Source: Streptomyces aculeolatus (GTDB lineage: Bacteria > Actinomycetota > Actinomycetes > Streptomycetales > Streptomycetaceae). From it: a stretch of DNA of 64,000 nucleotides. Below the pieces are notes generated by a model. It made no database searches, had not been told where the DNA came from, and saw only the letters and a list, made by a program, of their open reading frames with translations. A program made the translations under genes and the position numbers. The stretch spans positions 114,128-178,127 of the forward strand of contig NZ_JAINRD010000022.1 of assembly GCF_020400605.1 (NCBI RefSeq). Reading direction: 5' to 3'. How positions within the stretch are numbered: position 1 is the stretch's first letter; each line of letters starts with the position of its first letter. This document shows, one piece after another, positions 52,478-60,901 of the stretch.

Positions 52478-52506
52478 TTGGACTTTCCGGACACCGGTTG
52501 GACTTT
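52478..52506 (-). promoter_or_regulatory. Direct repeats TTGGACTTT upstream of the GH2 gene
   Basis: TTGGACTTT occurs at 52478-52486 and again at 52498-52506, a 20-base period that puts both on about the same helix face, 50-80 bases upstream of the beta-galactosidase start. A direct-repeat operator is likely; the regulator is not identifiable. Confidence 0.5.
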
Positions 52507-52576
52507 AGGGTCCGTCGTTCGGGCCCTGCCGGCCGCCGCGAGCCCGGCGGAGATCCGAACGGCAGACCCTGGTGCC

Positions 52577-52614
52577 GCCCCGGCCGCTCGCCGTGGGGGA
52601 CGAGCGGCCGGGGC
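52577..52614 (-). terminator. Perfect 14-bp terminator hairpin after the chitinase gene
   Basis: The arms 52577-52590 and 52601-52614 are exact inverse complements with a 10-base loop, eight bases beyond the chitinase stop on the minus strand. Confidence 0.8.
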
Positions 52615-52621
52615 GTGTCCG

Positions 52622-53728
52622 TCAGCGGCCCTGCAGCGACTTGACGTTGTCGCCGAAGGACCAGCTGCGCGAGCCGTCCCAGTTGATCGACCAGGTCATC
52701 AGGCCCTTCAGGGCGCCGCCGAAGTGGCTCCACGCCTGTGAGACGAGGCCGGGCGACATGTGGCCGCCGCCCGCGCCGGGCTGCGCGGGCAGGCCGGGGG
52801 CCTGCTTGTCGTACGGGACGCGGATGGTGGTGCCCTGCACGACGAGGCCGCGGTCCAGGCACTCGGTCTGGGCGACGAAGCCCTGGACGGTGCCCGCCTG
52901 GTACGAGTCGCCCGAGCAGCCGTACATGCTGCCGTTGTAGTACTGCATGTTGAGCCACCACAGCCGGCCGTTGTCCGCGTACTTCTTGATGATCGGCAGG
53001 TACGCGCCCCAGATCGAGCCGTAGACCACGCTGCCGCCGGTGACGTACGCCGTCTCGGGCGCCATGGTCAGGCCGAAGCCGTCGGGCATCTGGGCGAGGA
53101 CGCCGTCGATGATGCGGATGAGGTTGGCCTGCGAGGGCGAGAGCTGGCTGATGCTGCCGCTGCCCACGAGGCCGGTCTCGATGTCGATGTCGATGCCGTC
53201 GAAGTTGTACTGCTTGAGGATCGGCACCAGCGTGGCGACGACCCGGTCGGCGACGGCGCTGGAGCTGAGGTCGACGCCGGCCGCGGCGCCGCCGAGCGAC
53301 ATGAGGATCGTGGCGCCGTTCGCCTTGGCCTCGCACATCTCGGCCGGGGTTGCGACCTTCACCGTGCTGTCCATCCCGTCCTCCCACTTGACCGTGCCGT
53401 CCGAGAGGATGACGGGGAAGGCGGCGTTGATGACGTTGTAGCCGTGGGTGCGGATGCCGGGGTCGGTGATCGGCGTCCAGCCGAACGGCGGGTGGACGCC
53501 GTTGGCGGCTCCGTCCCAGTTCTCCCAGTAGCCCTGCAGGATCTTGCCCGCGGGCTTGGGCTTGGTGGGACAGGTCTCGGCCGCCGCCGGTTCCGCCGCC
53601 GCCGTTCGTGCCGCCGCGGGCCCGGCCGGTTCCGGCGGGGTCGCGGCGGCGGCGGGGAGCTGGGCGGCGAGCGCCAGGGTGAGGCCGATGCCGAAGAGAC
53701 GCAGCGTCCGGCTGATCGCAGACTGCAT
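52622..53728 (-). CDS. Secreted GH18 chitinase
   Basis: The 368-residue protein has a Sec signal (RTLRLFGIGLTLALAAQLPA), a short Ala/Pro linker and a GH18 catalytic domain from about residue 65. The catalytic motif is FDGIDIDIE, with Asp177, Asp180, Asp182 and the proton donor Glu184; LMSLGG upstream is the SxGG motif. No carbohydrate-binding module is visible, so this is a single-domain enzyme. ATG 53728 follows AAGGCGAG; an earlier frame start lacks a ribosome site. The promoter carries paired dre sites in the classic streptomycete chitinase arrangement, so induction by chitin-derived amino sugars is expected. Confidence 0.92.
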   Translation of the reverse strand: MQSAISRTLRLFGIGLTLALAAQLPAAAATPPEPAGPAAARTAAAEPAAAETCPTKPKPAGKILQGYWENWDGAANGVHPPFGWTPITDPGIRTHGYNVINAAFPVILSDGTVKWEDGMDSTVKVATPAEMCEAKANGATILMSLGGAAAGVDLSSSAVADRVVATLVPILKQYNFDGIDIDIETGLVGSGSISQLSPSQANLIRIIDGVLAQMPDGFGLTMAPETAYVTGGSVVYGSIWGAYLPIIKKYADNGRLWWLNMQYYNGSMYGCSGDSYQAGTVQGFVAQTECLDRGLVVQGTTIRVPYDKQAPGLPAQPGAGGGHMSPGLVSQAWSHFGGALKGLMTWSINWDGSRSWSFGDNVKSLQGR

Positions 53729-53788
53729 GACACGCTCGCCTTCTGGGCTGTGGGGTTGCCAGGAGAGGTACGTGTTGCGCTGCGGCAC

Positions 53789-53831
53789 AACGTAAGTTGG
53801 TCCAGACCTTTCGTCAAGAGGTCTGGACCAA
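53789..53831 (-). promoter_or_regulatory. Chitinase promoter with inverted pair of dre sites
   Basis: On the minus strand, TTGACG (53817-53812) and TACGTT (53794-53789) have 17-base spacing. One dre-type site lies upstream of the -35 (TGGTCCAGACCT as read on the minus strand) and the other fills the spacer (AGGTCTGGACCA). The plus-strand copies occupy 53797-53809 and 53819-53831. The 12-base repeats match those described in Streptomyces chitinase promoters, bound by DasR. The plus-strand GT-like gene shares this region. Confidence 0.82.
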
Positions 53832-53922
53832 AGATTGCGGGGCGGGGCGCGGGGCGCGTCGCGGAGGAGCTGTTCTTGCCGCGTTCACCCGCGAGTTCGT
53901 GACGTTGCCTAGCGTGCCGCCC

Positions 53923-55080
53923 ATGCCCACCACGTACGACACAGGAGTCCCCGCAGGCCCGGACGTCCCCGAAGTCCCCGCCGCCGCGGCCCGGTCCGCC
54001 GCTTTCCCCGCCCCCGCCGCGCCCGCGCCGTCCCGCCGCGGCGTGCTGCGCGGGCTCACCGCGACGGCCGGAGCCGCCTGGCTCGCCGCGCTCGGCGCCG
54101 GCCCCGCGCTGGCCGGCGGCGGCAGCGGCCGCGGCCGCCCCGGGCGCCCGCTGCGGGTGCTCGTCGCGACGAACGAGCCCTGGGGCACGTACCACGTCAG
54201 GCCGCTGCTCGCGGAGGCCGGCCGGCGCGGGGTGCGGATCACCCAACTGGTGCCCGACACCTCGGGCGTCCAGCCCGGCGACCCCGTGCCCGTCGCCACA
54301 CCGCAGGCCGCGCCGCGCGCCGATCTGCTGGTCGTCACCGGCGCCGGTGACTGGCCGCTGGAGTGCCTGGCGCGCTTCCCGCGGCTGCCGGTGGCGGCCA
54401 GCTCGCTGGCGTACCTCGGTCCCGCGCAGGCACCGGGCGCACGGCTGCTGCGGCCCCGGCTGCGCGCGGTCACGTCCTCCTCGCCGGCCGAGGCACGCGC
54501 GTTCGGCGGCTACCTGGGCGTGCGGCGGCGGATCCGGGCCGTCGGCTCGCCGCAGACCGACACGCTGCCCGACCACCGGCCGGAGCCGGGGCTCGTGCTC
54601 GTCCTGACCAGCGTCACGTACCCGGACGGCACCGGCGGCGCCGCGCCCGGCACCGAACTGCTGCTGGCCGCGGCCGGGGAACTGCGGGCCGCGGGCAAGC
54701 GGATCCTGGTGGGCCTGCACCCGCGCGAGGACCCCAAGCTGTGGGACGCGTACGAGATCAGCGACGTGCCGTCGCTGACGGCCGCGGCGCGGGCGGAGGC
54801 TGCCGTCGGCATCCCGGGCACCGTCTTCCCGCTGGTCGCCGCGGCCGGCGTGCCGCTCGTCGGCGTCACCGGACCGGGGCTGACCGTGCCGGACTACCTG
54901 CTGGCCGTCTGCTCCTCGACCATCGACGACCCCGCGGAGGCGGTGCCGGCCGTCACCTCCGCGCGGCTGCCCGCCCCGGACGTCCTCGCCGACGCCGTCG
55001 GCCCGGTCGGCGGCTCGGCCGCCCGCCTGCTCGACGTCTGGCACCACACGGCCCACCCCCGGCACCCGCACGACCGCTGA
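53923..55080 (+). CDS. Tat-exported GT-B-like protein
   Basis: From ATG 53923 the product is 385 residues. A twin-arginine signal (SRRGVLRGLTATAGAAWLAALG, about 42-63) is followed by a Gly-rich linker and a domain resembling CDP-glycerol/UDP-GT type B folds: PLRVLVATNEPWGTYHVRPL, RADLLVVTGAGDWPLE, LVLVLTSVTYPDG, ILVGLHPREDPKLWDAYEIS and VGIPGTVFPLVAAAGVPLVG. GT-B enzymes are normally cytosolic because they need nucleotide sugars, so export is odd; it may bind rather than transfer glycans. It is divergent from the chitinase and shares its dre region. Function is not assigned. Confidence 0.6.
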   Translation: MPTTYDTGVPAGPDVPEVPAAAARSAAFPAPAAPAPSRRGVLRGLTATAGAAWLAALGAGPALAGGGSGRGRPGRPLRVLVATNEPWGTYHVRPLLAEAGRRGVRITQLVPDTSGVQPGDPVPVATPQAAPRADLLVVTGAGDWPLECLARFPRLPVAASSLAYLGPAQAPGARLLRPRLRAVTSSSPAEARAFGGYLGVRRRIRAVGSPQTDTLPDHRPEPGLVLVLTSVTYPDGTGGAAPGTELLLAAAGELRAAGKRILVGLHPREDPKLWDAYEISDVPSLTAAARAEAAVGIPGTVFPLVAAAGVPLVGVTGPGLTVPDYLLAVCSSTIDDPAEAVPAVTSARLPAPDVLADAVGPVGGSAARLLDVWHHTAHPRHPHDR

Positions 55081-55516
55081 CCCCGGGCGGCCCGGCGGGC
55101 CCGCGCTGCAACTGCCGCGGGCCCGTCCGCAGCAGGCCGCGCCCGCCTCACGGCGCCCTGTCTCCTGCGCACCGCCTCCCGTCGCGCGCCCTCCGCCCTC
55201 CGCCCTCCGCCCTCCGGCTTCCCCTTCCGGCGCCCCGGCGCCTCCGCCCGTGCGGCCCCGCCCGCGTGCGGCATCCCGGGCGACCGCCCGCCTTCGGCGG
55301 AGCCCGGGGTTCCGGCGCTCGGCCGGGCAACCGTCCCGGGGTCGCCCCGCGTTCGCCCGCCGGCTGCCCGCGCCCGCCGCCCGCAGGGCACCCCGCGTAC
55401 CGGGCCGCAGGTCCATCCCGTAGCCTCTGTGGCCCCGAGCCCGCGACGCACCGCCGCGGCGCAGGAACCTGACCGGCGGCACTGACCCCCCGCCGGAGCG
55501 CACGGGAGGTGGGCCC
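55081..55516. other. 436-base non-coding spacer ahead of the second ABC operon
   Basis: No convincing gene is seen. The stretch is extremely C-rich on the plus strand, with a heptamer tandem repeat at 55188-55215. A ribosome site GGGAGG precedes the ABC gene. A promoter is expected in the last 120 bases but no clear boxes stand out, and no thiamine-type riboswitch elements were found. Confidence 0.4.
55188..55215. repeat. Four tandem GCCCTCC heptamers
   Basis: Four exact copies of GCCCTCC occur head to tail in non-coding DNA, with further partial copies just after. This is simple slippage sequence, with no sign of function. Confidence 0.8.
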
Positions 55517-56293
55517 ATGACCGTCGCGGACGCCGACGAGGCCGCACCCGTGTCCGGTACGGGCCCCGTCCTCTCCCTCGGCGCCGTCGAGAAGCGCTTC
55601 CCCGACGGCACCCGCGCGCTCGATCCCGTCGACCTCGACGTCGCCGCCGGCGAGTTCGTGTCCGTCGTCGGCCCCTCCGGCTGCGGCAAGACCACCCTGC
55701 TGCGCATCGCCGCCGGGCTCGCCGAACCCTCCGCCGGCGCCGTCGCCGCGCGCGCCGACCGCCTCGGCTACGTCTTCCAGGACCCGACGCTGCTGCCCTG
55801 GCGCTCGGTGCGTACGAACGTCGAGCTCTTCGGCGAACTGCGCGGCGTCCCGCGCGCCGAGCGGCGCAAGCGCGCCGACGCCGCGCTGGAGCTGGTCGGC
55901 CTCACCGACTTCGCCGGCCACCGGCCGCGCGCCCTGTCCGGCGGCATGCGCATGCGCGTCTCCCTGGCCCGCTCCCTCTCGCTGCGCCCGGAGCTGTTCC
56001 TGCTGGACGAGCCGTTCGGCAGCCTCGACGAGATCACCCGCGAGCGGCTGGACGACGACCTGCTCCGGCTCTTCGCCGCCGAGCGGTTCGCCGCCGTCTT
56101 CGTCACCCACTCGGTGCTGGAGGCGGTCTACCTGTCCACCAGGGTCGTGGTGATGTCCCCCAGACCCGGGCGCATCTGTGGCGAGTTCACCGTCCCCTTC
56201 GGCTACCCGCGCGGCGAGGGCCTGCGCTACGACCCGGAGCTGAACCGCATCGCGGCCGAGGTGTCCGCCTGCATGCGCGCAGCCGCCCAGTGA
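55517..56293 (+). CDS. ABC transporter ATPase (TauB/SsuB type)
   Basis: The 258-residue ATPase has Walker A GPSGCGKTT, Q-loop VFQDPTLLPWR, signature LSGGMRMR, Walker B LFLLDEPFGSLDE and switch His FVTHS. It is the first gene of a four-gene unit with a binding lipoprotein (56334), a methyltransferase (57676) and the permease (58491). ATG 55517 follows GGGAGG. It belongs to the same family as the importer at 32247 but is clearly a different system; the substrate is unknown. Confidence 0.87.
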   Translation: MTVADADEAAPVSGTGPVLSLGAVEKRFPDGTRALDPVDLDVAAGEFVSVVGPSGCGKTTLLRIAAGLAEPSAGAVAARADRLGYVFQDPTLLPWRSVRTNVELFGELRGVPRAERRKRADAALELVGLTDFAGHRPRALSGGMRMRVSLARSLSLRPELFLLDEPFGSLDEITRERLDDDLLRLFAAERFAAVFVTHSVLEAVYLSTRVVVMSPRPGRICGEFTVPFGYPRGEGLRYDPELNRIAAEVSACMRAAAQ

Positions 56294-56333
56294 GAACCCG
56301 ACCGGCCCCCGACCCCCTCCGGAGGAACCCCCG

Positions 56334-57542
56334 ATGCCAGTGAAGAACCACCTGCGCTCCTTAGCCGTGCCGCTCGTCGCCGGCCTGCTGCTCACCGTCG
56401 CCGCCTGCGGCGACGACGGCGGCGAGCAGCAGGCGGCCGACGCCGACGGCAAGGACTCGGCCCCCGCGGCGGGGAGCGGCCCGGCCGACCTGGCCGGCGT
56501 GTGCCCCGACACCGTGACCGTGCAGACCTCGTGGCTGCCGAACGCCACGGCCTTCGGCCCGCTGTACGCGCTCCTCGGCGACGACCCCGAGGTGGACGCG
56601 AACAGCAAGCGGACCACCGCCCCGCTGGTCGCGGGCGGCAAGGACACCGGCATCTCGCTCGAACTGCGCGCCGGCGGCCCGGCGATCGGCTTCGCCGCCA
56701 CCTCCGCGCAGATGTACACGGACGAGGACATCGACCTCGGGGTGGTCGGCGGCTTCGACGAGATCGTCCAGCTCTCCGCCACGCAGCCCACGACCGCGGT
56801 GCTGGCGCTGCTGGAGAAGGACCCGACGATGATCTACTGGGACCCGGAGACCTACCCGGAGTTCGAGACCATCGAGGACGTCGGCAGGTCGGACACCACG
56901 GTGCTGTACTCCGGCGGCGACACGTACATGGAGTATCTGACCGGCACCGGGATCCTCAAGAAGGACCAGGTGGACGGCTCCTTCGACGGCTCGCCCGCGC
57001 GCTTCGTGGCCTCCGGCGGCAAGCTCGCCTCCTCCGGGTACGCGGCCGAGGACCCGTACATGTTCGAGAACGAGATCGACGACTGGATGAAGCCCATCAA
57101 GGGCCAGCTCGTCTACGAGGCCGGCTACCCGATCTACGGGCCCTCCCTCGTCGTCCGCCCCGAGGCGAAGGCCGAACTGGCGCCCTGCCTGGAGAAGCTG
57201 GTGCCGGTCATCCAGCAGGCGCAGGTCGACTACCTCCGCGACCCGGACGCGACGATCGCCACCATCGTCGACATCGCCGAGCAGTACAAGGGCGGCGACG
57301 TGCTCACCGAGGGCATCGCGAAGTACGGCATCGGCGAGATGAAGAAGCTCGGCATCGCCTCGGACGACGCCGAGGGGAAGGACGCCACCGTCGGGAACTT
57401 CGAGACCCCGCGGGTGCAGGAGATCATCGACATCGGCGAGCCCATCTTCGCCGAGCAGAAGAAGCCCATCCAGGACGGCCTGGCGCCGGCCGACGTCGTG
57501 ACCAACGAGTTCCTCGACCCGGGGATCGGACACGGCGGATGA
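56334..57542 (+). CDS. NMT1/TauA-type substrate-binding lipoprotein
   Basis: The 402-residue protein has a lipoprotein signal ending TVAAC (Cys about residue 23). Mature-domain features include VTVQTSWLPNATAFGPLYAL and a hinge-linked two-lobe pattern (VTVQ opening, TVLYSGGDTYMEYL, LVYEAGYPIYGPSLVV). The family binds sulfonates, nitriles, thiamine precursors or aromatic acids. GGAGG precedes the ATG, 40 bases after the ATPase gene. Nearby enzymes do not point to a ligand. Confidence 0.84.
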   Translation: MPVKNHLRSLAVPLVAGLLLTVAACGDDGGEQQAADADGKDSAPAAGSGPADLAGVCPDTVTVQTSWLPNATAFGPLYALLGDDPEVDANSKRTTAPLVAGGKDTGISLELRAGGPAIGFAATSAQMYTDEDIDLGVVGGFDEIVQLSATQPTTAVLALLEKDPTMIYWDPETYPEFETIEDVGRSDTTVLYSGGDTYMEYLTGTGILKKDQVDGSFDGSPARFVASGGKLASSGYAAEDPYMFENEIDDWMKPIKGQLVYEAGYPIYGPSLVVRPEAKAELAPCLEKLVPVIQQAQVDYLRDPDATIATIVDIAEQYKGGDVLTEGIAKYGIGEMKKLGIASDDAEGKDATVGNFETPRVQEIIDIGEPIFAEQKKPIQDGLAPADVVTNEFLDPGIGHGG

Positions 57543-57675
57543 CCGGCCGCCCGACCGCCGGGGACGGCGACCGCGGTCCCCGGCGACCAGGTGGAGTACG
57601 CTGCCGTGTCGGCCCGTACCGCAGCTGTGCGCCGGCGCAGCCGCGGCCGTGCAGGCGCACAGCGCGGAGAGGTTC

Positions 57676-58494
57676 ATGAGCGACAACGGCATAGCCGACG
57701 GGCCCCACGGCACGTCGCCCCTGCCCGACCCCACGGCGGCCCACGCCTCCCGCACGTACGACTACCACCTCGGCGGCAGCGACAACCTCGGCCCGGACCG
57801 CGCGCTGGTGGACGAGGTCGAGTCGACCTTCATGCCGGACGTGAAGATGCGCGTACGCGCCCAGCGGCTGTTCCTGGAGCGGGCCGTGCGCTACCTCGTC
57901 GGGGAGGCGGGCATCCGCCAGATCCTCGACATCGGCTGCGGCCTGCCGCAGCGGCGCATGCCCAACGTCCACGAGGTCGCCCACCGCATCGCCCCCGACA
58001 CCCGGGTCGTCTACGTCGACTACAACCCCGTCGCCGTGGCGCACATGCAGGCCCTGCACACCGACGGGACCCTGACCGTCGCCTTCGCCGGCGACGTGCG
58101 GCAGCCGGAGCTGATCCTCACCCACCCGGACGCGCGCGCCGTACTGGACTTCGACCGCCCCGTGGGCGTCCTCATGGTCGGGCTGCTGCACTTCCTGCCC
58201 GACGAGGAGGACCCGGCGGACCTGGTGGCGCGGGTCCGCCGCGGGGTGGCCCCGGGCAGCTACCTCGCCGCGTCCCAGATATCCGCCGAGCTGGACTCCC
58301 GGGTGAGCCGGCTGACGAAGCTCTGGGCGCGCGGAGCGACGCCGATGGTGGAGCGCAGCCGCGCCGAACTGGAGCGGATCATCGACGGCTGGGAGCCGGT
58401 CGAGCCCGGCGTGGTCGTCGCGCACGACTGGCGCCCCCGGCCCCCGGACCGTACCGAGGGGAACGCCTACACCCTGGTGGCCGTCAAGCCATGA
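57676..58494 (+). CDS. SAM-dependent methyltransferase of the DUF574/Methyltransf_19 type
   Basis: The 272-residue protein begins, after a short leader, with AHASRTYDYHLGGSDNLGPD, the hallmark of actinobacterial DUF574 methyltransferases, then the SAM loop ILDIGCGLPQ, VVYVDYNPVAVAHMQAL and VGVLMVGLLHFLPD. Substrates are mostly unknown. ATG 57676 follows GGAGAGG. Its stop overlaps the permease start (ATGA), so it is translated within the ABC operon, between binding protein and permease, an unusual location. These genes often neighbour XRE/DUF397 pairs, one of which lies just downstream. Confidence 0.83.
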   Translation: MSDNGIADGPHGTSPLPDPTAAHASRTYDYHLGGSDNLGPDRALVDEVESTFMPDVKMRVRAQRLFLERAVRYLVGEAGIRQILDIGCGLPQRRMPNVHEVAHRIAPDTRVVYVDYNPVAVAHMQALHTDGTLTVAFAGDVRQPELILTHPDARAVLDFDRPVGVLMVGLLHFLPDEEDPADLVARVRRGVAPGSYLAASQISAELDSRVSRLTKLWARGATPMVERSRAELERIIDGWEPVEPGVVVAHDWRPRPPDRTEGNAYTLVAVKP

Positions 58495-59294
58495 ACGTGC
58501 GCCCGTTGCTCCGGAGGCTGCCGGCCGTGCTGGTGGCCGGCGCCGCCGTGGGGGTGTGGTACCTGATCAGCATGGTGGTGCTGGCGGAGGACCGGCGCTT
58601 CCTCTTCCCGCCGCCGCACGACGTGGTGCGTGAGGGGTTCCTCGACGGCGACAACCGCGCCGAACTCCTCGACGCCCTGCTGCTGTCCGCGCAGGTCGCC
58701 TCGCTCGGGCTGCTCATCTCGGCGGCCGGGGCGATCGCCATGGCGATCCTGATGAGCCAGGCCCGCTGGCTGGAACGCTCCCTCTTCCCGTACTTCGTCG
58801 TGCTCCAGGTGACGCCGATCCTCGCCCTGGTGCCGCTCTTCGGCTTCTGGTGGGGCTACGGGTTCTCCACCCGCGTGCTCGTCTGCGTCATCATCGCCTT
58901 CTTCCCCATCCTGACCAGCACGCTCTTCGGTATCCGGTCCGCCGACGCCTCGTACCACGACCTGTTCAGGCTGCAGAACGCCGGCCGGCTGACCCGGCTG
59001 TGGAAGCTCCAGCTGCCCGCCGCGCTGCCGCACATCTTCACCGGGCTGCGCATCGCGGCCGGAATGTCCGTCGTCGGCGCCATCGTGGGCGACTTCTTCT
59101 TCCGCCAGGGGCAGCCGGGCATCGGCGTGCTCATCGACCTCTACCAGTCGCGGCTGCAGTCCGAGCAGCTGCTCGCGGCGGTGCTGCTCTCCTCGCTCCT
59201 CGGCGTGCTGGTCTTCTGGTTCTTCGGCTGGCTGGCCCGGATCGTCGTCGGGGGCTGGCACGAGTCCGCGGACGAACCGGGCGTCAAGGGCTGA
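58491..59294 (+). CDS. ABC transporter permease (TauC/SsuC type)
   Basis: The 267-residue protein has about six membrane helices and the EAA-type loop LFRLQNAGRLTRLWKLQLPAALPHIFTGLRIA. It completes the importer begun at 55517, although separated from the binding-protein gene by the methyltransferase gene, with which it overlaps by four bases. It presumably pairs with the 55517 ATPase, since no other partner is nearby. Confidence 0.86.
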   Translation: MNVRPLLRRLPAVLVAGAAVGVWYLISMVVLAEDRRFLFPPPHDVVREGFLDGDNRAELLDALLLSAQVASLGLLISAAGAIAMAILMSQARWLERSLFPYFVVLQVTPILALVPLFGFWWGYGFSTRVLVCVIIAFFPILTSTLFGIRSADASYHDLFRLQNAGRLTRLWKLQLPAALPHIFTGLRIAAGMSVVGAIVGDFFFRQGQPGIGVLIDLYQSRLQSEQLLAAVLLSSLLGVLVFWFFGWLARIVVGGWHESADEPGVKG

Positions 59295-59455
59295 CTCCGG
59301 GCCGGTGCTGCCGGCTCACCCGCGGGTGGTGCCGGCCCGTCCACGCGTCCGGTTTCCATAGGCGAAAACCGGACGAAGGTTCGGGAAACCGGGCTCGGAC
59401 GGGTATGATTCCGCGCTGGCGGCGGGATGGTGAACCGACCGGCGGGGGAGGGGAG

Positions 59456-60373
59456 ATGGCGGGGTCAGTACCGGTGGCCGGTGGACGTCGGCTGCCCGGC
59501 GGCGGCGCGGACCCCGGCCGGGGCGGGCCCACGATCCGGCGGATCGTCCTCGGCTCCCGGCTGCGCAGGCTGCGCGTCCGGCGCGGCATCGGACTCGACG
59601 CGGCGGCCCAGGCCATCCGGGCGTCGGTGCCCAAGATGAGCCGGCTGGAACGCGGCCAGGGCGGCTGCAAGGAGCGCGACATAGCCGACCTGCTGACGCT
59701 GTACGCGGTCACGGACCTCCGCGAGCGCGAGGCGTACCTCGCGCTGGCCCGCGGCGCCAACACCCCCGGCTGGTGGCAGCAGTACGGCGATCTGACGCCG
59801 CGCTGGCTGGAGACGTACCTCGGGCTCGAGGAGGCCGCGACGCTCATCCGCGGCTACCAGTCCCACCGCGTGCCCGACCTGCTGCAGACCCCCGCCTACG
59901 CGGCCGCGCTGGCCCGGCTGACGTACCCGGACGACAGCGCGAGTGCCGTCGCCCGCCGCGTCGACCTGCTGGAGCGCCGGCAGCAGACGCTCGCCAGGTC
60001 CGACCCGCCGCGCTGCTGGCAGCTCATCGACGAGGGCGCGCTGCGCCGCAGCGTCGGCGGCCCCGCGGTGATGCGGGAGCAGATCCGCCACCTGCTCCGG
60101 CTGCACAGCCCGGAGTTCCCCGAGATCGCGCTGCACGTCGTGCCGCTGCACACCTCCGTCGCGACGGCGCTGGCCGGCTCGGTGACCCTGCTGCGCTTCG
60201 CCGAGCCGGACCTGCCGGACATCGCCTACCTGGAGCAGCTCACCGGCGCGCTCTACCTCGACGACCCCGACGACGTCGAGCGGCACCGCCTGGCCGTCGA
60301 CCGGCTGGCCGCCCCGGTGACGGAGCACACGAGCACCGACGCGTTCCTGCGGCAGGTCCTGCACGCCACCTGA
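59456..60373 (+). CDS. XRE-type HTH regulator with DUF5753 domain
   Basis: The 305-residue protein has an N-terminal XRE helix-turn-helix (about 29-90: LGSRLRRLRVRRGIGLDAAA, SVPKMSRLERGQGG) and a DUF5753 region (about 105-295) with YLGLEEAATLIRGYQSHRVPDLLQTPAYA and HVVPLHTSVATALAGSVTLL. Such proteins pair with small DUF397 proteins encoded downstream and control development or antibiotic production; BldB/WhiJ-like systems work this way. ATG follows GGGGAGGGG. The DUF397 partner is at 60584. Confidence 0.88.
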   Translation: MAGSVPVAGGRRLPGGGADPGRGGPTIRRIVLGSRLRRLRVRRGIGLDAAAQAIRASVPKMSRLERGQGGCKERDIADLLTLYAVTDLREREAYLALARGANTPGWWQQYGDLTPRWLETYLGLEEAATLIRGYQSHRVPDLLQTPAYAAALARLTYPDDSASAVARRVDLLERRQQTLARSDPPRCWQLIDEGALRRSVGGPAVMREQIRHLLRLHSPEFPEIALHVVPLHTSVATALAGSVTLLRFAEPDLPDIAYLEQLTGALYLDDPDDVERHRLAVDRLAAPVTEHTSTDAFLRQVLHAT

Positions 60374-60504
60374 CGGGCGCGCCCGCGTAGCACCCCGGCC
60401 CGGCGGAGCACCTCTCCGCCGGGCCTTCCCGCGTCTCCCGCACGGCACTTCGGCCCGATTCGATCACCGTCCGCCACCCCTGCCCGAGCGCTCGGTGATA
60501 CCTC

Positions 60505-60561
60505 GATGAAATTTCATCTGTAAGTGCATCCGCAAGCACAGACGCAAGTACAGTACGCAAA
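60505..60561 (+). promoter_or_regulatory. Operator region of the DUF397 gene: palindrome plus direct repeats
   Basis: A perfect 14-base palindrome GATGAAATTTCATC (60505-60518) is followed by direct repeats GTAAG, GCAAG, GCAAG, GCAAA (starting 60520, 60532, 60544 and 60557) at 12-13 base spacing. This AT-richer tract precedes the DUF397 ribosome site and is the likely target of the adjacent XRE protein. Confidence 0.6.
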
Positions 60562-60583
60562 AGATCAGTTGGAGGGAGCAGCC

Positions 60584-60838
60584 ATGCAGGTCGACAACGG
60601 TGTGCCCGCGGGCCGGTTGGGCAACGTCGAGTGGCGCAAGAGCCACCACAGCAACCCCAACGGCGAGTGCGTCGAGCTGGCCGGGCTCTCCGGCGGCGAG
60701 ATCGCGGTCCGCAACTCGCGGGACCCGCAGGGCCCCGCACTGGTCTACGGATCCGCCGGGCTGGCCGCGTTCCTGCGGGCCGCCAAGGAGGGGGAGTTCG
60801 ACGACCTCGTCACCGGCCGCGGCCCCGCCGGCGCCTGA
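60584..60838 (+). CDS. DUF397 protein, partner of the XRE regulator
   Basis: The 84-residue protein has the DUF397 core: VEWRKSHHSNPNGECVELAG, IAVRNSRDPQGPALVYG and FLRAAKEGEFDDL. The family partners XRE/DUF5753 regulators, with which it forms toxin-antitoxin-like or anti-activator pairs in streptomycetes. ATG 60584 follows GGAGGGAG; a longer upstream frame would run through the operator repeats and is rejected. It is convergent with the glycerol kinase gene, 63 bases away. Confidence 0.88.
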   Translation: MQVDNGVPAGRLGNVEWRKSHHSNPNGECVELAGLSGGEIAVRNSRDPQGPALVYGSAGLAAFLRAAKEGEFDDLVTGRGPAGA

Positions 60839-60901
60839 CGGGAGCACCTGGCAGGAACTCCCGGCGGGAGCACCCGGTGCCGGCGCCCGCGGGATCCTCG
60901 G

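Noticed and set aside
55081..55516. TPP or other riboswitch before the second NMT1-type importer
   Set aside because: No conserved riboswitch core sequence was found in the C-rich spacer.
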